Part shown: piece after piece, positions 16,325 through 25,443 of the stretch
Layout: the number at the start of each line of letters is the position of its first letter
Position numbering within the stretch: position 1 is the stretch's first letter
NCBI GenBank assembly: GCA_964580575.1
Contig: CAZOLJ010000036.1
Span: 1 to 44,977 of the forward strand
Direction: 5' to 3'
DNA from: CAVPDE01 sp964580575
GTDB taxonomy: Bacteria; Desulfobacterota; DSM-4660; Desulfatiglandales; HGW-15
DNA length: 44,977 bases
The notes under the pieces: model-generated
Seen by the model: only the letters and a program-made list of their open reading frames with translations
What the model was told of the DNA's origin: nothing
The model's database searches: none
Translations under genes and position numbers: made by a program

Positions 16325-17452
16325 CTACGCCTTCACGAACCAGGTCACGGGCCTTCTAAGACTGACCGGATTCGGGTACTCGTCGACGTACCCGACCCTC
16401 AAGACAAACTGGGGAGTCACCGGGGCTGAGTGACTTGAAGCAATCTTTTCCAGCCCCTCTTTTTCTTCAAGGCACTGCGTCATCGGGTGGATGCCTATCT
16501 TTTTCTCCTGAGCCATGAGAGCCATTCTTTCAAACTTGCGACCCGTTTCAATCAAGTCGGAAACGCTTGCTCCCTGACTTGTCACGATGAACCAGCCTCC
16601 GCCCTGCTCAACCTGTTTCGCGGCGAGATCAATGCCCTGCTTCCGAAAGCTATCCTTAGTCACATCCTCCCGGCCCATGAAATTCCGCACATACCACCCG
16701 GCGATGCCCTTAATGTCCATGCTTTCCGTTGTGAGCCCGTCCCGATATTTCCTGGCGTCTTCATTGCTGAAGCGAATCCAGTCCACCAGTTCCTTTTGCG
16801 CCTCCTCCCGGTAGGTTTGGATGCGGAACGTTTCAAGAGCGGCCTCCTGAATGCACTCCGCATGATCCGAACCTCGGGGATAATAGAACACGTGTCCCTT
16901 TAATGGATCTGAAAGAGCTTTGACATCCTCCCTCCTGATTTCGTCTGGGCGAAAGCCCTGCTTCACGGTTCTTCTGGAGGCCAGACGCTTTAGAGGATAG
17001 TTGCCTGGTTTGCCTTTCTTCAGAGAGATCTTCACCAGATCCTCGTCCGCAGAATTCTTTCCGATGATTTCTATCTCAGCCTCATATCCCATGGCGCTTG
17101 CTGCGATGGCAAGGTTCTCCACAAAGGCCCCGACGGAAAGAAGCAACTCTCTGTTCTGTGGGTCCACGACGGGCAATCTCCTTTTTGGATCGCCCCCAAC
17201 GACCCACTCTTTCTGCGGACTCACTTTCACCACCCAGGGTTGCGCATTGTGCCCGCTCGGCGCCAGGGACGCATAATAGAGGATGGCGCTCGCTTCTTCT
17301 CCAAGGGAGGGCACGGTTTCGAATTCGCGGCCTTCGGGTTGAAGATCAGTCCTTTTGACTCCCGAGCCACAGCCACTCAACAGAGAGGGCGATCCCGCAG
17401 TCACCACGGCGGCGGCCAGAGCCGTTTTGAGAAACCCGCGTCGATTCATCAT
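16325..17452 (-). CDS. Tat-exported Acg-type nitroreductase-like lipoprotein
   Basis: From the ATG at 17452 (AAGGAG seven bases upstream) this encodes 375 residues. The N-terminus is a twin-arginine signal (MNRRGFLKTALAAAVV) ending in a lipobox LLSGC, so a folded flavoprotein anchored outside the cytoplasmic membrane is predicted. The body has the nitroreductase pattern ILYYASLAPSGHNAQPW and a late GIHPMTQCLEE...FVLRVGY, resembling the Acg family of FMN-binding oxidoreductases. An in-frame start at 17563 would add 37 residues before the Tat motif and is unlikely. The electron donor and substrate are unknown. Confidence 0.8.
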   Translation of the reverse strand: MMNRRGFLKTALAAAVVTAGSPSLLSGCGSGVKRTDLQPEGREFETVPSLGEEASAILYYASLAPSGHNAQPWVVKVSPQKEWVVGGDPKRRLPVVDPQNRELLLSVGAFVENLAIAASAMGYEAEIEIIGKNSADEDLVKISLKKGKPGNYPLKRLASRRTVKQGFRPDEIRREDVKALSDPLKGHVFYYPRGSDHAECIQEAALETFRIQTYREEAQKELVDWIRFSNEDARKYRDGLTTESMDIKGIAGWYVRNFMGREDVTKDSFRKQGIDLAAKQVEQGGGWFIVTSQGASVSDLIETGRKFERMALMAQEKKIGIHPMTQCLEEKEGLEKIASSHSAPVTPQFVLRVGYVDEYPNPVSLRRPVTWFVKA

Positions 17453-17633
17453 GGGTCGACTCCTTCTTGCAGGATGCATGAAAGCTTGCGTTTCTTCCGG
17501 AGTGGCAGAGGGAAAGCGGGCCCACTCGTCCCATCGGCGCACTGCGCCTATTCCGTCACTCATGCGCCTGACGCAACAGACTAGGGGAATCGAGAGGGCG
17601 TGTCAAGGCGCACATGGTAGGACTGACGAGTAA

Positions 17634-17672
17634 CCGTTCGACAGGCTCACGGCCCTGAGCAAAGTTGAAGGG
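17634..17672. repeat. Dispersed imperfect palindrome
   Basis: The stretch around TTCGACAGGCTCA...TGAGCAAAGTTGAA is an imperfect inverted repeat. It belongs to a type common in many bacterial genomes (family memory). It lies in the 272-base spacer between the nitroreductase-like gene and the histidine kinase gene end. Nothing else is evident in that spacer. Confidence 0.55.
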
Positions 17673-17724
17673 CAAGTTACCAGATCAAGACATAGACTTG
17701 TCACTTCATGTGGGGATGAGGGGA

Positions 17725-19455
17725 CTAAAGATTCTTGGAGATGGAGACATGGAAAGCCGCACCTTTCCTGAGGGCAGGCTCCAGCCACACGCGGCCTTTG
17801 TGCTGTTCGGCGATTTCCTTGACAATGGCAAGCCCCAGACCGGCCCCCTCCACCTTGCCGGCCATTCTCTTGCGCTTAAAGGGGCCAAAGAGCGTTTTTG
17901 CATCTTCGTCTCTTAAACCGATTCCGTCATCTTCAACCGACAGGATATGGGTGTCCTCCGATTCCTGATAGCTTATCCTGATTTCGCTCAAATCGTGGCC
18001 TCCATACTTCAGGGCATTGTCCACCAGGTTTCTTAGGACCCTCACCATGGAAGTTCTGTCCGCATTGACTTCCGGGATCGCTTCGGGTTCGAGCCACCGG
18101 ATCTGGCGGCCGGCAAGCTGCGGGGCAAACTCTTCTTTCACTGTGTCGACAATGTCTTTGAGTCTCACTTTTTCGATCGAAAGAGGAACTTCTTTCGTTT
18201 TGATGTAAAGGTTGATCTTCTCCACCAGAGAAGCAATGTGCTCCGATGCCTTCATGATCTGATCGCAATAGGTTCTTCCTCTTTCATCCAGTCTGTCTTT
18301 GGAATATCGGTTGAGGCGTTTCGCCAGACCGTATACGGCAATGGCAGGGTTCTTGAGGTCGTGGGAAACCGAATAGGCAAACATTTTAATTTTGTTCGAG
18401 CTTTTCACCAGGGCCTCTTCAGCCTTTTCTCGATCGAACTTGTTCCGGAGCGCCGTAAGGCCGTACGAGATGTCACTGACCAGTTCCTCCAGGAGCTGGA
18501 CCTCCTCCGCATGGAACGCATCGGGCTCCGTGGCATAAATATTCAAGGCACCGATCACTTTATCACCTGTCCTGACAGGAAGAGCGATAGACGAACCGTA
18601 TCCCCGCCTGACGGCTTCTCCCCTCCAGGGAGCAAACCTCGGATCCTTGAGAATATTCTTGCACACGGTCGGCCTGCCTGTTCGGATCGAGGTCCCTGTG
18701 GGACCCCTTCCTCTCTGGGTGTCCGCCCAAGTGATGTCCGCCTTCTCCAGGTAGCCGTCTTCAAAGCCCGCTTGCGCCACGGGCCGGACGGATTTCTTCT
18801 CGTCTTCCTGTGCAAAACCGATCCAAGCAAGCCGATACCCTCCCACATCGACGATCATGCGGCTCACTTCAGCCAGGAATTCCTTTTCATCCGCTGCCCG
18901 GGCCATAGCTTGGCCGGATTCTCCCAAGACCTTGAGTGCCCTGTTCACCCGGCGAAGCTCCATCTCAGCGTGTTTTCTAATGGAGATATCTCTGTTGCTT
19001 GCCCTGCGGCCGAGCCATTCTCCGTCCTTCCCGAAGACGCCCTGACAGTAATGACTGATGAAGCGCTCCTCTCCGGTTCTTGTTATGATTCTGAAATCCA
19101 TGTGAAGAGGCTGGTGAGTACCCAAATCCTCCAGAACGTGTTTGGTGACGGCGGCCTGATCATCGGGATGGACAATGCGGGTTACGAGCGAGGGATCCGC
19201 AATGAATTCCTCACTCCTGTACCCTGTAATTCGCTCGCAGGACGGAGACACATAAAGGTACTTGCCGTCAGGAGCCCGCCAGGTTTCCCAGTCATAGGTG
19301 GAATCTGCAAAGGTGCGGAATCGTTCTTCACTCCGGCGCAGATCTTCCTCTCGTGACTTGAGCTGGTTTTGCAGGTCTTGCAGTTCAGCCACTTGGCGTC
19401 GCGAGGTTTTCAACTCAGCGAGGAATTGCTCTTTTGTTTTGTCTTTGTCTTTCAT
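17725..19455 (-). CDS. Cytosolic PAS-GAF sensor histidine kinase
   Basis: A 576-residue kinase without membrane spans. An N-terminal coiled coil (about 5-45) leads to a PAS domain with PAC motif (about 42-165; ITGYRSEEF, IVHPDD, ASNRDIS). A GAF domain follows (about 185-335; GGYRLAWIGFA, SSIALPV, GALNIYA). The HisKA domain has the phosphoacceptor H365 in SVSHDLKNP. The HATPase domain has the N box NLVDNALKYG, G boxes DDGIGL and GAGLGLAIV, and an FGPFKR F box. No response regulator gene is adjacent, so it is an orphan. The signal is unknown; the GAF and PAS domains suggest a soluble ligand, redox or light cue. Confidence 0.93.
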   Translation of the reverse strand: MKDKDKTKEQFLAELKTSRRQVAELQDLQNQLKSREEDLRRSEERFRTFADSTYDWETWRAPDGKYLYVSPSCERITGYRSEEFIADPSLVTRIVHPDDQAAVTKHVLEDLGTHQPLHMDFRIITRTGEERFISHYCQGVFGKDGEWLGRRASNRDISIRKHAEMELRRVNRALKVLGESGQAMARAADEKEFLAEVSRMIVDVGGYRLAWIGFAQEDEKKSVRPVAQAGFEDGYLEKADITWADTQRGRGPTGTSIRTGRPTVCKNILKDPRFAPWRGEAVRRGYGSSIALPVRTGDKVIGALNIYATEPDAFHAEEVQLLEELVSDISYGLTALRNKFDREKAEEALVKSSNKIKMFAYSVSHDLKNPAIAVYGLAKRLNRYSKDRLDERGRTYCDQIMKASEHIASLVEKINLYIKTKEVPLSIEKVRLKDIVDTVKEEFAPQLAGRQIRWLEPEAIPEVNADRTSMVRVLRNLVDNALKYGGHDLSEIRISYQESEDTHILSVEDDGIGLRDEDAKTLFGPFKRKRMAGKVEGAGLGLAIVKEIAEQHKGRVWLEPALRKGAAFHVSISKNL

Positions 19456-19483
19456 CGCTCATCTTAGAGCGCCTTAGCGCCTC

Positions 19484-20173
19484 CTACTCTTTTATAAAGG
19501 TGGAGAGAGCCTGATATAGCTTTTTCGCTGATTCAGGCGACTCGACCTGGCCATAGAGGATATCTTTGGGGTTGGACGTCGTCTGGTAATACGCCCTGTT
19601 GAGATCGAACTCCGTCCCCAAACCCGCGCCTTCAAGAGAGACTCCTGCAAAGAGTCCCTTGGCCCTTGAATAAGAATAGATGCCGCCTTTCAAAAGGATC
19701 TCAGTGGCTGCGGTCGCTTGAGCGCCTACCGGGCCAACAGCAATAGCCGCATCAGCACCAAGTTTGAAATTTGACCTCAAAAAGGAATCCATGGTGTTTT
19801 GTCCGATCACCACAAGAATCAAGTCCGTGATCTGCGCCCCAATTTGGAACCCAACGCTGCCGGCTCCGATGTAGACAAAAGAAGGACCGCTCCATTTCCC
19901 GTCCTTCCGGGCCACCACAACGCCCTTTCCATACGAACCGCCTACAATAAACCCTCCCTTGAACATGTCAGGGATGATGGCCACGCCTGCGCTCTGTCTT
20001 ACGAGATCGTATGCCATTCCTGAGTCTGGGGCATTCTTTACCTCTTCAATCACAATACGGGCTTTGTTGACAATGACCTCCGCTTCCTCTTTCAGATTAC
20101 CAGCCAAAGCCTGTGGCGAAAAAACCAGTCCCAGCCCGACGCACAACACTATAATCGCGATTGTTTTTTTCAT
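19484..20173 (-). CDS. Secreted SYLF-domain (Ysc84-like) lipid-binding protein
   Basis: A 229-residue protein with a classical signal peptide (MKKTIAIIVLCVGLGLVFSP, cleavage likely after QALA at about 24). The mature part is a complete SYLF/DUF500 domain: AVIVNKAR-like helix, SAGVAIIPDMFKGGFIVGGSYGKGV, GPSFVYIGAGSVGFQIGAQ, then GPVGAQ and IYSYSRAKGLFAGVSLEGA. In eukaryotes SYLF domains bind phosphoinositides. In bacteria the role is unsettled but probably envelope-associated. It lies 28 bases upstream of the histidine kinase on the same strand and may be co-transcribed with it. Confidence 0.92.
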   Translation of the reverse strand: MKKTIAIIVLCVGLGLVFSPQALAGNLKEEAEVIVNKARIVIEEVKNAPDSGMAYDLVRQSAGVAIIPDMFKGGFIVGGSYGKGVVVARKDGKWSGPSFVYIGAGSVGFQIGAQITDLILVVIGQNTMDSFLRSNFKLGADAAIAVGPVGAQATAATEILLKGGIYSYSRAKGLFAGVSLEGAGLGTEFDLNRAYYQTTSNPKDILYGQVESPESAKKLYQALSTFIKE

Positions 20174-20237
20174 GATCTCCCTCCAATACGTTTCGAAGTA
20201 TTCTACCGTTCACTTCCAGGTCTGTAGAGCGTTCTTT

Positions 20238-21578
20238 CTACACTGCTTTCACCAACTGATTCGCCGCTGTGAGCAAGGGATCCCAGGATGGGCCGAAGGG
20301 CGGCGCATAGGCCAGATCCGATTGGCCGAAATCCTCGACACTCATCTTCGCGTGGAGAGCCACTGCCGGTGCATTGATCCTGTGGGCCGCGCCCTCTTTC
20401 CCCACCATCTGCGCTCCGAGGAGTCGGCCGGACTTTTTGTCCCCCACCAATTGCACACTGATCACGGAGGACCCGGGATGATTGTGTGCCCTGGACCGGC
20501 TCTGAATCACGACCTCCGCCGGGTCAAAGCCTGCCTTTCTTGCTTCCTCCACACTCAGTCCTGTCCGCGCCACTTCAAGGTCGAATACTTTGAACACAGC
20601 CGTCCCTGCAACCCCCTGGAGTTTGACTTTGCCCCCGAGCACATTGTCTGCCACGGCCCACCCTGCCCTGTTGGCCCGCAGGGCAAGGGGGATCCAGGTC
20701 CTCTGGCCTGTGACCACATGAAAGGCATCGGCACAATCCCCGGCGGAGTAGATGTCCGGATCAGAGGTACGCAGCATGCTGTCCACGGCAATAGACTTCC
20801 CGGGTCCGAGCGCAAGGCCTGCATTCTCAGCGAGTTCGCTGTTGGGCCGCACTCCCACAGCCACGAGAACCATATCGGCCTCGAGTTGAAGCCCAGGGCA
20901 TGTGAGGCGGAATCCCTTCCCCTTTTTCTCGATTCTCTCGATGGGCTGCCCCAGGTGAATCTTCACCTGATTCGCCTCCACCTCTTTTTTCACGACGGAG
21001 GAGAGCTGTTGGTTCATCCAGGGAATGAAAGCCGGTCGTGGCTTGGCCATGTCCACATCGATGCCTCTGCCTCTGAAGGCTTCGCACATCTCAAAGGCGA
21101 TGTACCCCATCCCGAGAATCACCACCTTCTTCACCCCCTGATCTCTGATGAAGGCCTTGATCCTTCTGCCGTCCTCAAGGTCTTTCAGGGCCATCACCCC
21201 GGGAGATTCGATGCCTGGGATATCGGGAATCACAGGCCGGGCTCCAGTGGCAATGAACAGTTTGTCATAGGGAACCTCAAAAGGCTCGCCTGCCGACGTT
21301 CTTCCTGTAGCGATTCTGCTCGAAGGGTTTATCGCCTCCACCCTGTGTTCGATTCTTACGTCAATGCCTTGCTTCTCTTTGAAAACATGGGCCGGTCTTA
21401 CAATCAGGTCATCCATGTCCCTTGCCGCGTCCGCGACATTGTAGGGAATGCCTCAGGCACTGTAGGAGACGTCTTTGGTCTGTTCGAGCACAGTGACCTG
21501 CAGATCGGGCTTGTTCCTCTTAGCCCGGCTTGCTGCGCTCATGCCGGCTGCATCGCCACCGATCACGACGAAATTCAT
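20238..21578 (-). CDS. Selenocysteine-containing CoA-disulfide reductase/NADH oxidase-like flavoprotein
   Basis: The frame opens at an ATG at 21578 with AGGAGG seven bases upstream, carries one in-frame TGA at 21455-21453 (codon 42), and runs to 20238, giving 446 residues, the normal length of this family. The N-terminus has the FAD-binding VIGGDAAGMSAASRAKR. The TGA falls exactly where relatives have their redox cysteine (SYSA-stop-GIPYNVADA against the usual SYSACGIPY). FAD and NAD domains follow (FIATGARPVIP, ILGMGYIAFEMCEAF, YSAGDCAD), then the dimerisation domain. Reading TGA as selenocysteine gives an intact enzyme; starting at 21416 gives 392 residues without FAD loop or active site. 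A SECIS-like hairpin follows the TGA. The substrate could be CoA disulfide, polysulfide or oxygen. Confidence 0.88.
21418..21455 (-). promoter_or_regulatory. Bacterial SECIS-like hairpin after the in-frame TGA
   Basis: On the minus strand, 20 bases after the TGA, a GGAC tetraloop (21432-21429) caps a six-pair stem TGTCGC/GCGGCA (21438-21433 with 21428-21423). Below a four-base 5' bulge, TCCCT (21447-21443) pairs with AGGGA (21422-21418). Bacterial SECIS elements need a small apical loop with a G near its start about 16-37 bases after the UGA. This hairpin satisfies both. Confidence 0.7.
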
Positions 21579-21682
21579 AACGAACCTCCTGGAAAAAATT
21601 TCATTCTCAAGAAAAGGCAGGGGGAGTGATTTGTATTTTTATTTTTTCAGAGGCAAAAGGCAACCGTTTAATCCGTCTCCTC

Positions 21683-21724
21683 TTGACTCTATGTCACACG
21701 GGATAATAGACTCGGCGAGAGTCT
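21683..21724 (+). promoter_or_regulatory. Promoter with adjoining inverted repeat for the SDR gene
   Basis: TTGACT (21683-21688) and TAATAG (21704-21709) are spaced 15 bases, or 16 if the -35 box is read one base earlier. Directly downstream AGACTC and GAGTCT (21708-21713, 21719-21724) form a perfect inverted repeat around GGCGA, placed over the expected transcription start, so a repressor site is possible. Confidence 0.4.
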
Positions 21725-21743
21725 TGCGTCAAAGGAGGTTGAG

Positions 21744-22508
21744 ATGGCTGGATGGAATATTGATTTTTCGGGTAAAGTTGCTCTGGTTACAGGGGGAAGC
21801 CGAGGGCTCGGAAAGGCCATTGCCCTGGCCATGGCTGAGAAAGGTGCATCCATCGTGATCTGCGGAAGAAAGCAGGAAAACCTGGACAAGGCCGTTGCAG
21901 AGTTCAAAGAAAAATGCGCTCATGTCCTGGCCCAGCCCGCCAACATGGGAAAGTCCGACCAGGCTGCCTCCCTTTTCCAGGCCATAGAAGGGAAATTCGG
22001 AAAGCTGGACATACTGGTCAACAACGTGGGCACCAACCTTCTCACACCCTCTGTGGCTGAAGCGGACGAAGGGCTCTGGGACAAGCTCCTCGAAACGAAC
22101 CTTAAGAGTGCGTTCCTGGCCAGTTCCATGGCTTATAAACTCATGAAAAAAGCAGGAGCAGGGAAGATCATCAACATCTCATCCATTGCAGCGAGGAGAG
22201 CTGCAAGAGGCATGGGGATCTACTGCATTGCCAAAGCCGGCCTCGAAATGCTGACCAAGGTTCTGGCAGTGGAACTGGCTTCGGATCATATCCAGGTGAA
22301 TGCGGTGGCGCCTTGCGTCGTGAAAACCCAGTTCAGCCAGCCCTTCTGGAGCAACGAAAGCATCCTGCAGGAAATCCTGAAAACCATCCCTGCTGGCCGC
22401 ATTGCGGAGCCGGATGATGTCGTAGGAGCGGTGCTGTTCCTGGCATCGAGCCTCTCTGATTTTATCACCGGAGAGATTTTGGATGTAGATGGCGGGTCGA
22501 TCGCATAA
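21744..22508 (+). CDS. SDR family oxidoreductase
   Basis: A 254-residue classical short-chain dehydrogenase. The cofactor loop is TGGSRGLGKAIA (about 17-28), NNVG is at about 93, and the catalytic set is S (ISSIAARR), Y and K in YCIAKAG. The C-terminal FITGEILDVDGGSIA is standard. R/K residues after the glycine loop (CGRKQ) suggest NADP(H). Shine-Dalgarno AAAGGAGG precedes the ATG at 21744. It is divergent from the selenoprotein gene. The substrate is unknown; 3-oxoacyl reduction or alcohol oxidation are both possible, and the beta-oxidation operon lies downstream. Confidence 0.92.
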   Translation: MAGWNIDFSGKVALVTGGSRGLGKAIALAMAEKGASIVICGRKQENLDKAVAEFKEKCAHVLAQPANMGKSDQAASLFQAIEGKFGKLDILVNNVGTNLLTPSVAEADEGLWDKLLETNLKSAFLASSMAYKLMKKAGAGKIINISSIAARRAARGMGIYCIAKAGLEMLTKVLAVELASDHIQVNAVAPCVVKTQFSQPFWSNESILQEILKTIPAGRIAEPDDVVGAVLFLASSLSDFITGEILDVDGGSIA

Positions 22509-22787
22509 GGACGGTGCAAGGTACAAGATGCACGGTACAAGGCTATTGATGATTCACCACGGAGGCAGTAGAGTAGAGGAGGGAAGCTTGTTTTTTCGCC
22601 TTTCGGGAGGCACCGAAAGGCGAAAATCACCCCTCATGTCCTAAAACTATGCACGGTTCAGTGGCCAGACGCATTTGGGGAGAACCTTATTCTGTTCTCA
22701 CATCGTTGCCGCCTTCGGCTCCGCCTGGCTTTTTCAACCTGCAACAAGCAACCTCCAACTTGCGCCCCTTTGGGGCAACAAAAATGT
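22509..22787. repeat. Gene-free spacer with GGTGCAA/GGTACAA heptamers
   Basis: Most of a 430-base gap between the SDR gene and the fad operon. From 22511 there are degenerate 7-base units (GGTGCAA, GGTACAA, GATGCAC, GGTACAA), the same family as at 9873-9941 but without a clear opposite arm. The GCACGGTTCAG at about 22650 may be a remnant. I see no gene here. Confidence 0.5.
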
Positions 22788-22816
22788 TTGACACGCTGTT
22801 TTTTCTGTGTTACCTT
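22788..22816 (+). promoter_or_regulatory. Sigma-70-like promoter of the fadNAE operon
   Basis: TTGACA (22788-22793) is a perfect -35 box. After exactly 17 bases comes TACCTT (22811-22816), a weak -10 box. The start of transcription would be near 22823, immediately before the palindromic operator. Confidence 0.6.
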
Positions 22817-22824
22817 GCTCGAAA

Positions 22825-22842
22825 TGAATGATTATTCATTCA
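22825..22842 (+). promoter_or_regulatory. FadR (TetR-type)-like operator
   Basis: TGAATGATTATTCATTCA has perfect 7-base arms TGAATGA/TCATTCA around TTAT. It differs at one position from the Bacillus FadR operator consensus as I recall it (TGAATGAMTANTCATTCA). It covers the predicted transcription start, a position suited to repression relieved by long-chain acyl-CoA. The regulator gene is not in this window. Confidence 0.65.
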
Positions 22843-22939
22843 GTAAATGACAATTTTCCTAAAAATATCAGCGGGCTAAAGATTCTATTTTCTGAAGAAA
22901 CGGATACACACAACGACCAAACCCCCAAGGAGGACTCTC

Positions 22940-25369
22940 ATGAACAAGAAGCTTAAAAAGGTCGGAGTGATTGGCGCAGGGGTCATGGGCGCAACCATCG
23001 CCGCTCAGCTTGCCAACGTCGGCCTGGAGACCATTCTCCTCGACATTGTTCTTCCACAGCTTTCCGACGACGACAAGAAGAAAGGGCTTACGCCGGAAAG
23101 CAAAGAGTTCAGAAATAAACTCGCTGCAAACGGTGTTCAGGGCGCCCTGAAATCCAAACCCGCCTCCTTCTATGTGCCCGAGAACTCCAAGCTCATCACC
23201 ATCGGCAACATGGAAGATGATCTCAAGCGCCTCAAAGAGGTGCAGTGGATCATCGAGGTCGTGGTGGAGAGGCTCGACATCAAGAAGATCGTCTTTGAAA
23301 AGCTCGAATCGGTCATGACCCCCGGCACCTTCATCACCTCCAACACCTCGGGGATTCCTGCCAAGGCCATGCTGGAAGGCCGATCGGAGAATTTCAAAAA
23401 GCACTTCGCCATCACCCATTTTTTCAATCCTCCGCGGTACATGAAACTTCTCGAGATCGTTCCGGGGCCTGAGACACTGCCGGAGGTCATTCCCACTCTG
23501 GTCGAAGTCTGCGAAAAGATCGTGGGCAAGGGCATTGTCTATGCCAAAGACACCCCCAATTTCGTGGCCAACCGCATCGGCATTTACAGCATGCTCTCCG
23601 TCGTGCGCGCCATGATGGATCTTGGGTTGACCATCGAGGCGGTGGACGAGCTCACCGGACCGGTGGTGGGCAATCCCAAGAGCGCCTCCTTCAGAACGGT
23701 TGATCTCGTGGGTCTGGACACGATCATCCATGTGGCAAACAATGTTTATGAAGGCGCGGTGAACGACGAGAAGCGCGAGATGTTCCAGATGCCCGACTTC
23801 ATCAAGCAGATGACGGAAAAGAGACTTCTCGGCGAGAAGACCAAGCAAGGGTTCTACAAACGAGTCGAAGAAAACGGCAAGAAGGTCACCCTCTCCATTG
23901 ACTGCAAGACGCTTCAGTACAAGCCTCAGCAGAAAGTCAAGTTCGCCTCCCTTGAAGCGGCCAAGCCCATTCCCGGCACTGCCGGCAAGATGAAAGCCCT
24001 TTACTTTGCAGACGACGTCGCCGGTCAGTTCACCTTCCGGACCATGTCCGACGTGCTCATCTACTCCGCCAGGCGCATCCCGGAAATCGCCGACGACATC
24101 GTGAACGTGGACAATGCCATGAAATGGGGCTTTGCACGGAAAATGGGACCCTTCGAGGCCTGGGATGCCCTGGGCCTGGAAGCTTCTGTGGCCAAGATGA
24201 AGAAAGCGGGATTGGAGATCCCCGCATGGGTCCAGGAGATGCTCGCGGCAGGGAAGAAGTCCTTCTACAAGCGCGAAGGGGGAGCTCTTTTCTTCTATGA
24301 CATCCCCTCGAAGGATTACAAACCCGTTCCCGTCAAGCCCGGGATCATCCTGCTTCCCTCCCTCAAGGAGCGAAAGAAACTCATCGCCGGCAACAAGGGC
24401 GCCTCTCTGGTCGATATCGGCGACGGCGTTGCCTGCCTCGAATTCCATTCCAAGATGAACGCCCTCGGTGATGACATCATCGGCCTGATCACCAAATCCG
24501 CCGATATCGTGAGCAAGGATTTCCTGGGGCTGGTGATCGCCAACCACGGCGAAAACTTTTCCGTAGGCGCCAACCTGGCCCTTGTTCTCTTTGCCGCCCA
24601 GGAAGAGGAATGGGATGACCTGGAATGGGGGATCAAGCTTCTCCAGGACGGCCTGATGAAACTCAAGTACCTGGACAAGCCGGTCGTTGCAGCACCTGCG
24701 GGCATGGCCCTGGGCGGCGGGTGCGAAATCTGCCTGGCCTCGGACCGGGTGCGCTTTGCGGCGGAAACCTACATGGGGCTTGTGGAAGTGGGCGTGGGGT
24801 TGCTCCCTGCAGGCGGCGGGTGCAAGGAAATGTTGATTCGCAACACAGAGCACCTCTTCGAGGTTCCGCCGGGCGGAGTCTATCCCAAGCAGATCGAGTT
24901 GATGCCTTATGTGGCAAGGGCCTTCGAGACCATCGCGCTCGCCAAAGTGGCCACTTCCGGCCCTGAAGCGATCAAGATGGGTTTACTGAGACCCACCGAC
25001 AAGATGACGGCCAATCGCGATTTCCTGATCGAGGACGCCAAGAAGACCGTGCTTGCCATGAACCAGGAAGGGTATGTGCCGCCCAGGCCTCTCGATGAGA
25101 TCCGCGTGGCCGGCGAGAACAGCCTGGCCCTGATCAAGATGGCCGTCTGGACGCTGCGGCAGCAGGGTTATGCCACGGAGCACGATGTGACCGTGGCGGC
25201 CAAAGTGGGATATGTGCTCTGCGGCGGCAATGTCCACGCGGACACCAAAGTGAGTGAACAGTATCTTCTGGACCTTGAGAGGGAGGCGTTCCTGAGCCTG
25301 GCCGGTGATCCTAAAACCCAGGCCAGAATGCAGCACACGCTGACCACAGGAAAGCCTCTGAGGAATTGA
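22940..25369 (+). CDS. fadN: 3-hydroxyacyl-CoA dehydrogenase/enoyl-CoA hydratase, FadN type
   Basis: Carries out hydration and NAD-dependent oxidation in fatty-acid beta-oxidation. The 809-residue protein has the dehydrogenase domain first: VGVIGAGVMGATIAAQLA at the N-terminus, ITSNTSGIP, the catalytic HFFNPPRYMKLLEIV, and DTPNFVANRIG. The crotonase domain comes last (about 470-700; GMALGGGCEICLASDRVRF and LVEVGVGLLPAGGG). This order, opposite to E. coli FadB/FadJ, is that of Bacillus FadN. AAGGAGG precedes the ATG at 22940. It is the first gene of an operon with fadA and fadE, the same order as Bacillus fadNAE. Confidence 0.93.
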   Translation: MNKKLKKVGVIGAGVMGATIAAQLANVGLETILLDIVLPQLSDDDKKKGLTPESKEFRNKLAANGVQGALKSKPASFYVPENSKLITIGNMEDDLKRLKEVQWIIEVVVERLDIKKIVFEKLESVMTPGTFITSNTSGIPAKAMLEGRSENFKKHFAITHFFNPPRYMKLLEIVPGPETLPEVIPTLVEVCEKIVGKGIVYAKDTPNFVANRIGIYSMLSVVRAMMDLGLTIEAVDELTGPVVGNPKSASFRTVDLVGLDTIIHVANNVYEGAVNDEKREMFQMPDFIKQMTEKRLLGEKTKQGFYKRVEENGKKVTLSIDCKTLQYKPQQKVKFASLEAAKPIPGTAGKMKALYFADDVAGQFTFRTMSDVLIYSARRIPEIADDIVNVDNAMKWGFARKMGPFEAWDALGLEASVAKMKKAGLEIPAWVQEMLAAGKKSFYKREGGALFFYDIPSKDYKPVPVKPGIILLPSLKERKKLIAGNKGASLVDIGDGVACLEFHSKMNALGDDIIGLITKSADIVSKDFLGLVIANHGENFSVGANLALVLFAAQEEEWDDLEWGIKLLQDGLMKLKYLDKPVVAAPAGMALGGGCEICLASDRVRFAAETYMGLVEVGVGLLPAGGGCKEMLIRNTEHLFEVPPGGVYPKQIELMPYVARAFETIALAKVATSGPEAIKMGLLRPTDKMTANRDFLIEDAKKTVLAMNQEGYVPPRPLDEIRVAGENSLALIKMAVWTLRQQGYATEHDVTVAAKVGYVLCGGNVHADTKVSEQYLLDLEREAFLSLAGDPKTQARMQHTLTTGKPLRN

Positions 25370-25443
25370 TCACCCGCTGGAGGATTGTCACTCCGATCAC
25401 TTGCCCATCCCCGATGGGGGGGAATGAAAGGGAGGGAAACCAT

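Noticed and set aside
21453..21455. Reading the TGA as a nonsense mutation or sequencing error in a dead gene
   Set aside because: The rest of the gene is intact at full length, the TGA falls on the one residue where selenocysteine makes sense, and a SECIS-like hairpin follows. An error converting TGC to TGA cannot be fully excluded without reads.
22868..24853. A 661-codon open frame on the minus strand through fadN
   Set aside because: It is a shadow of a highly biased coding frame. The protein is His/Gly/Asp-rich with no recognisable domain, and the plus strand carries clear beta-oxidation motifs.
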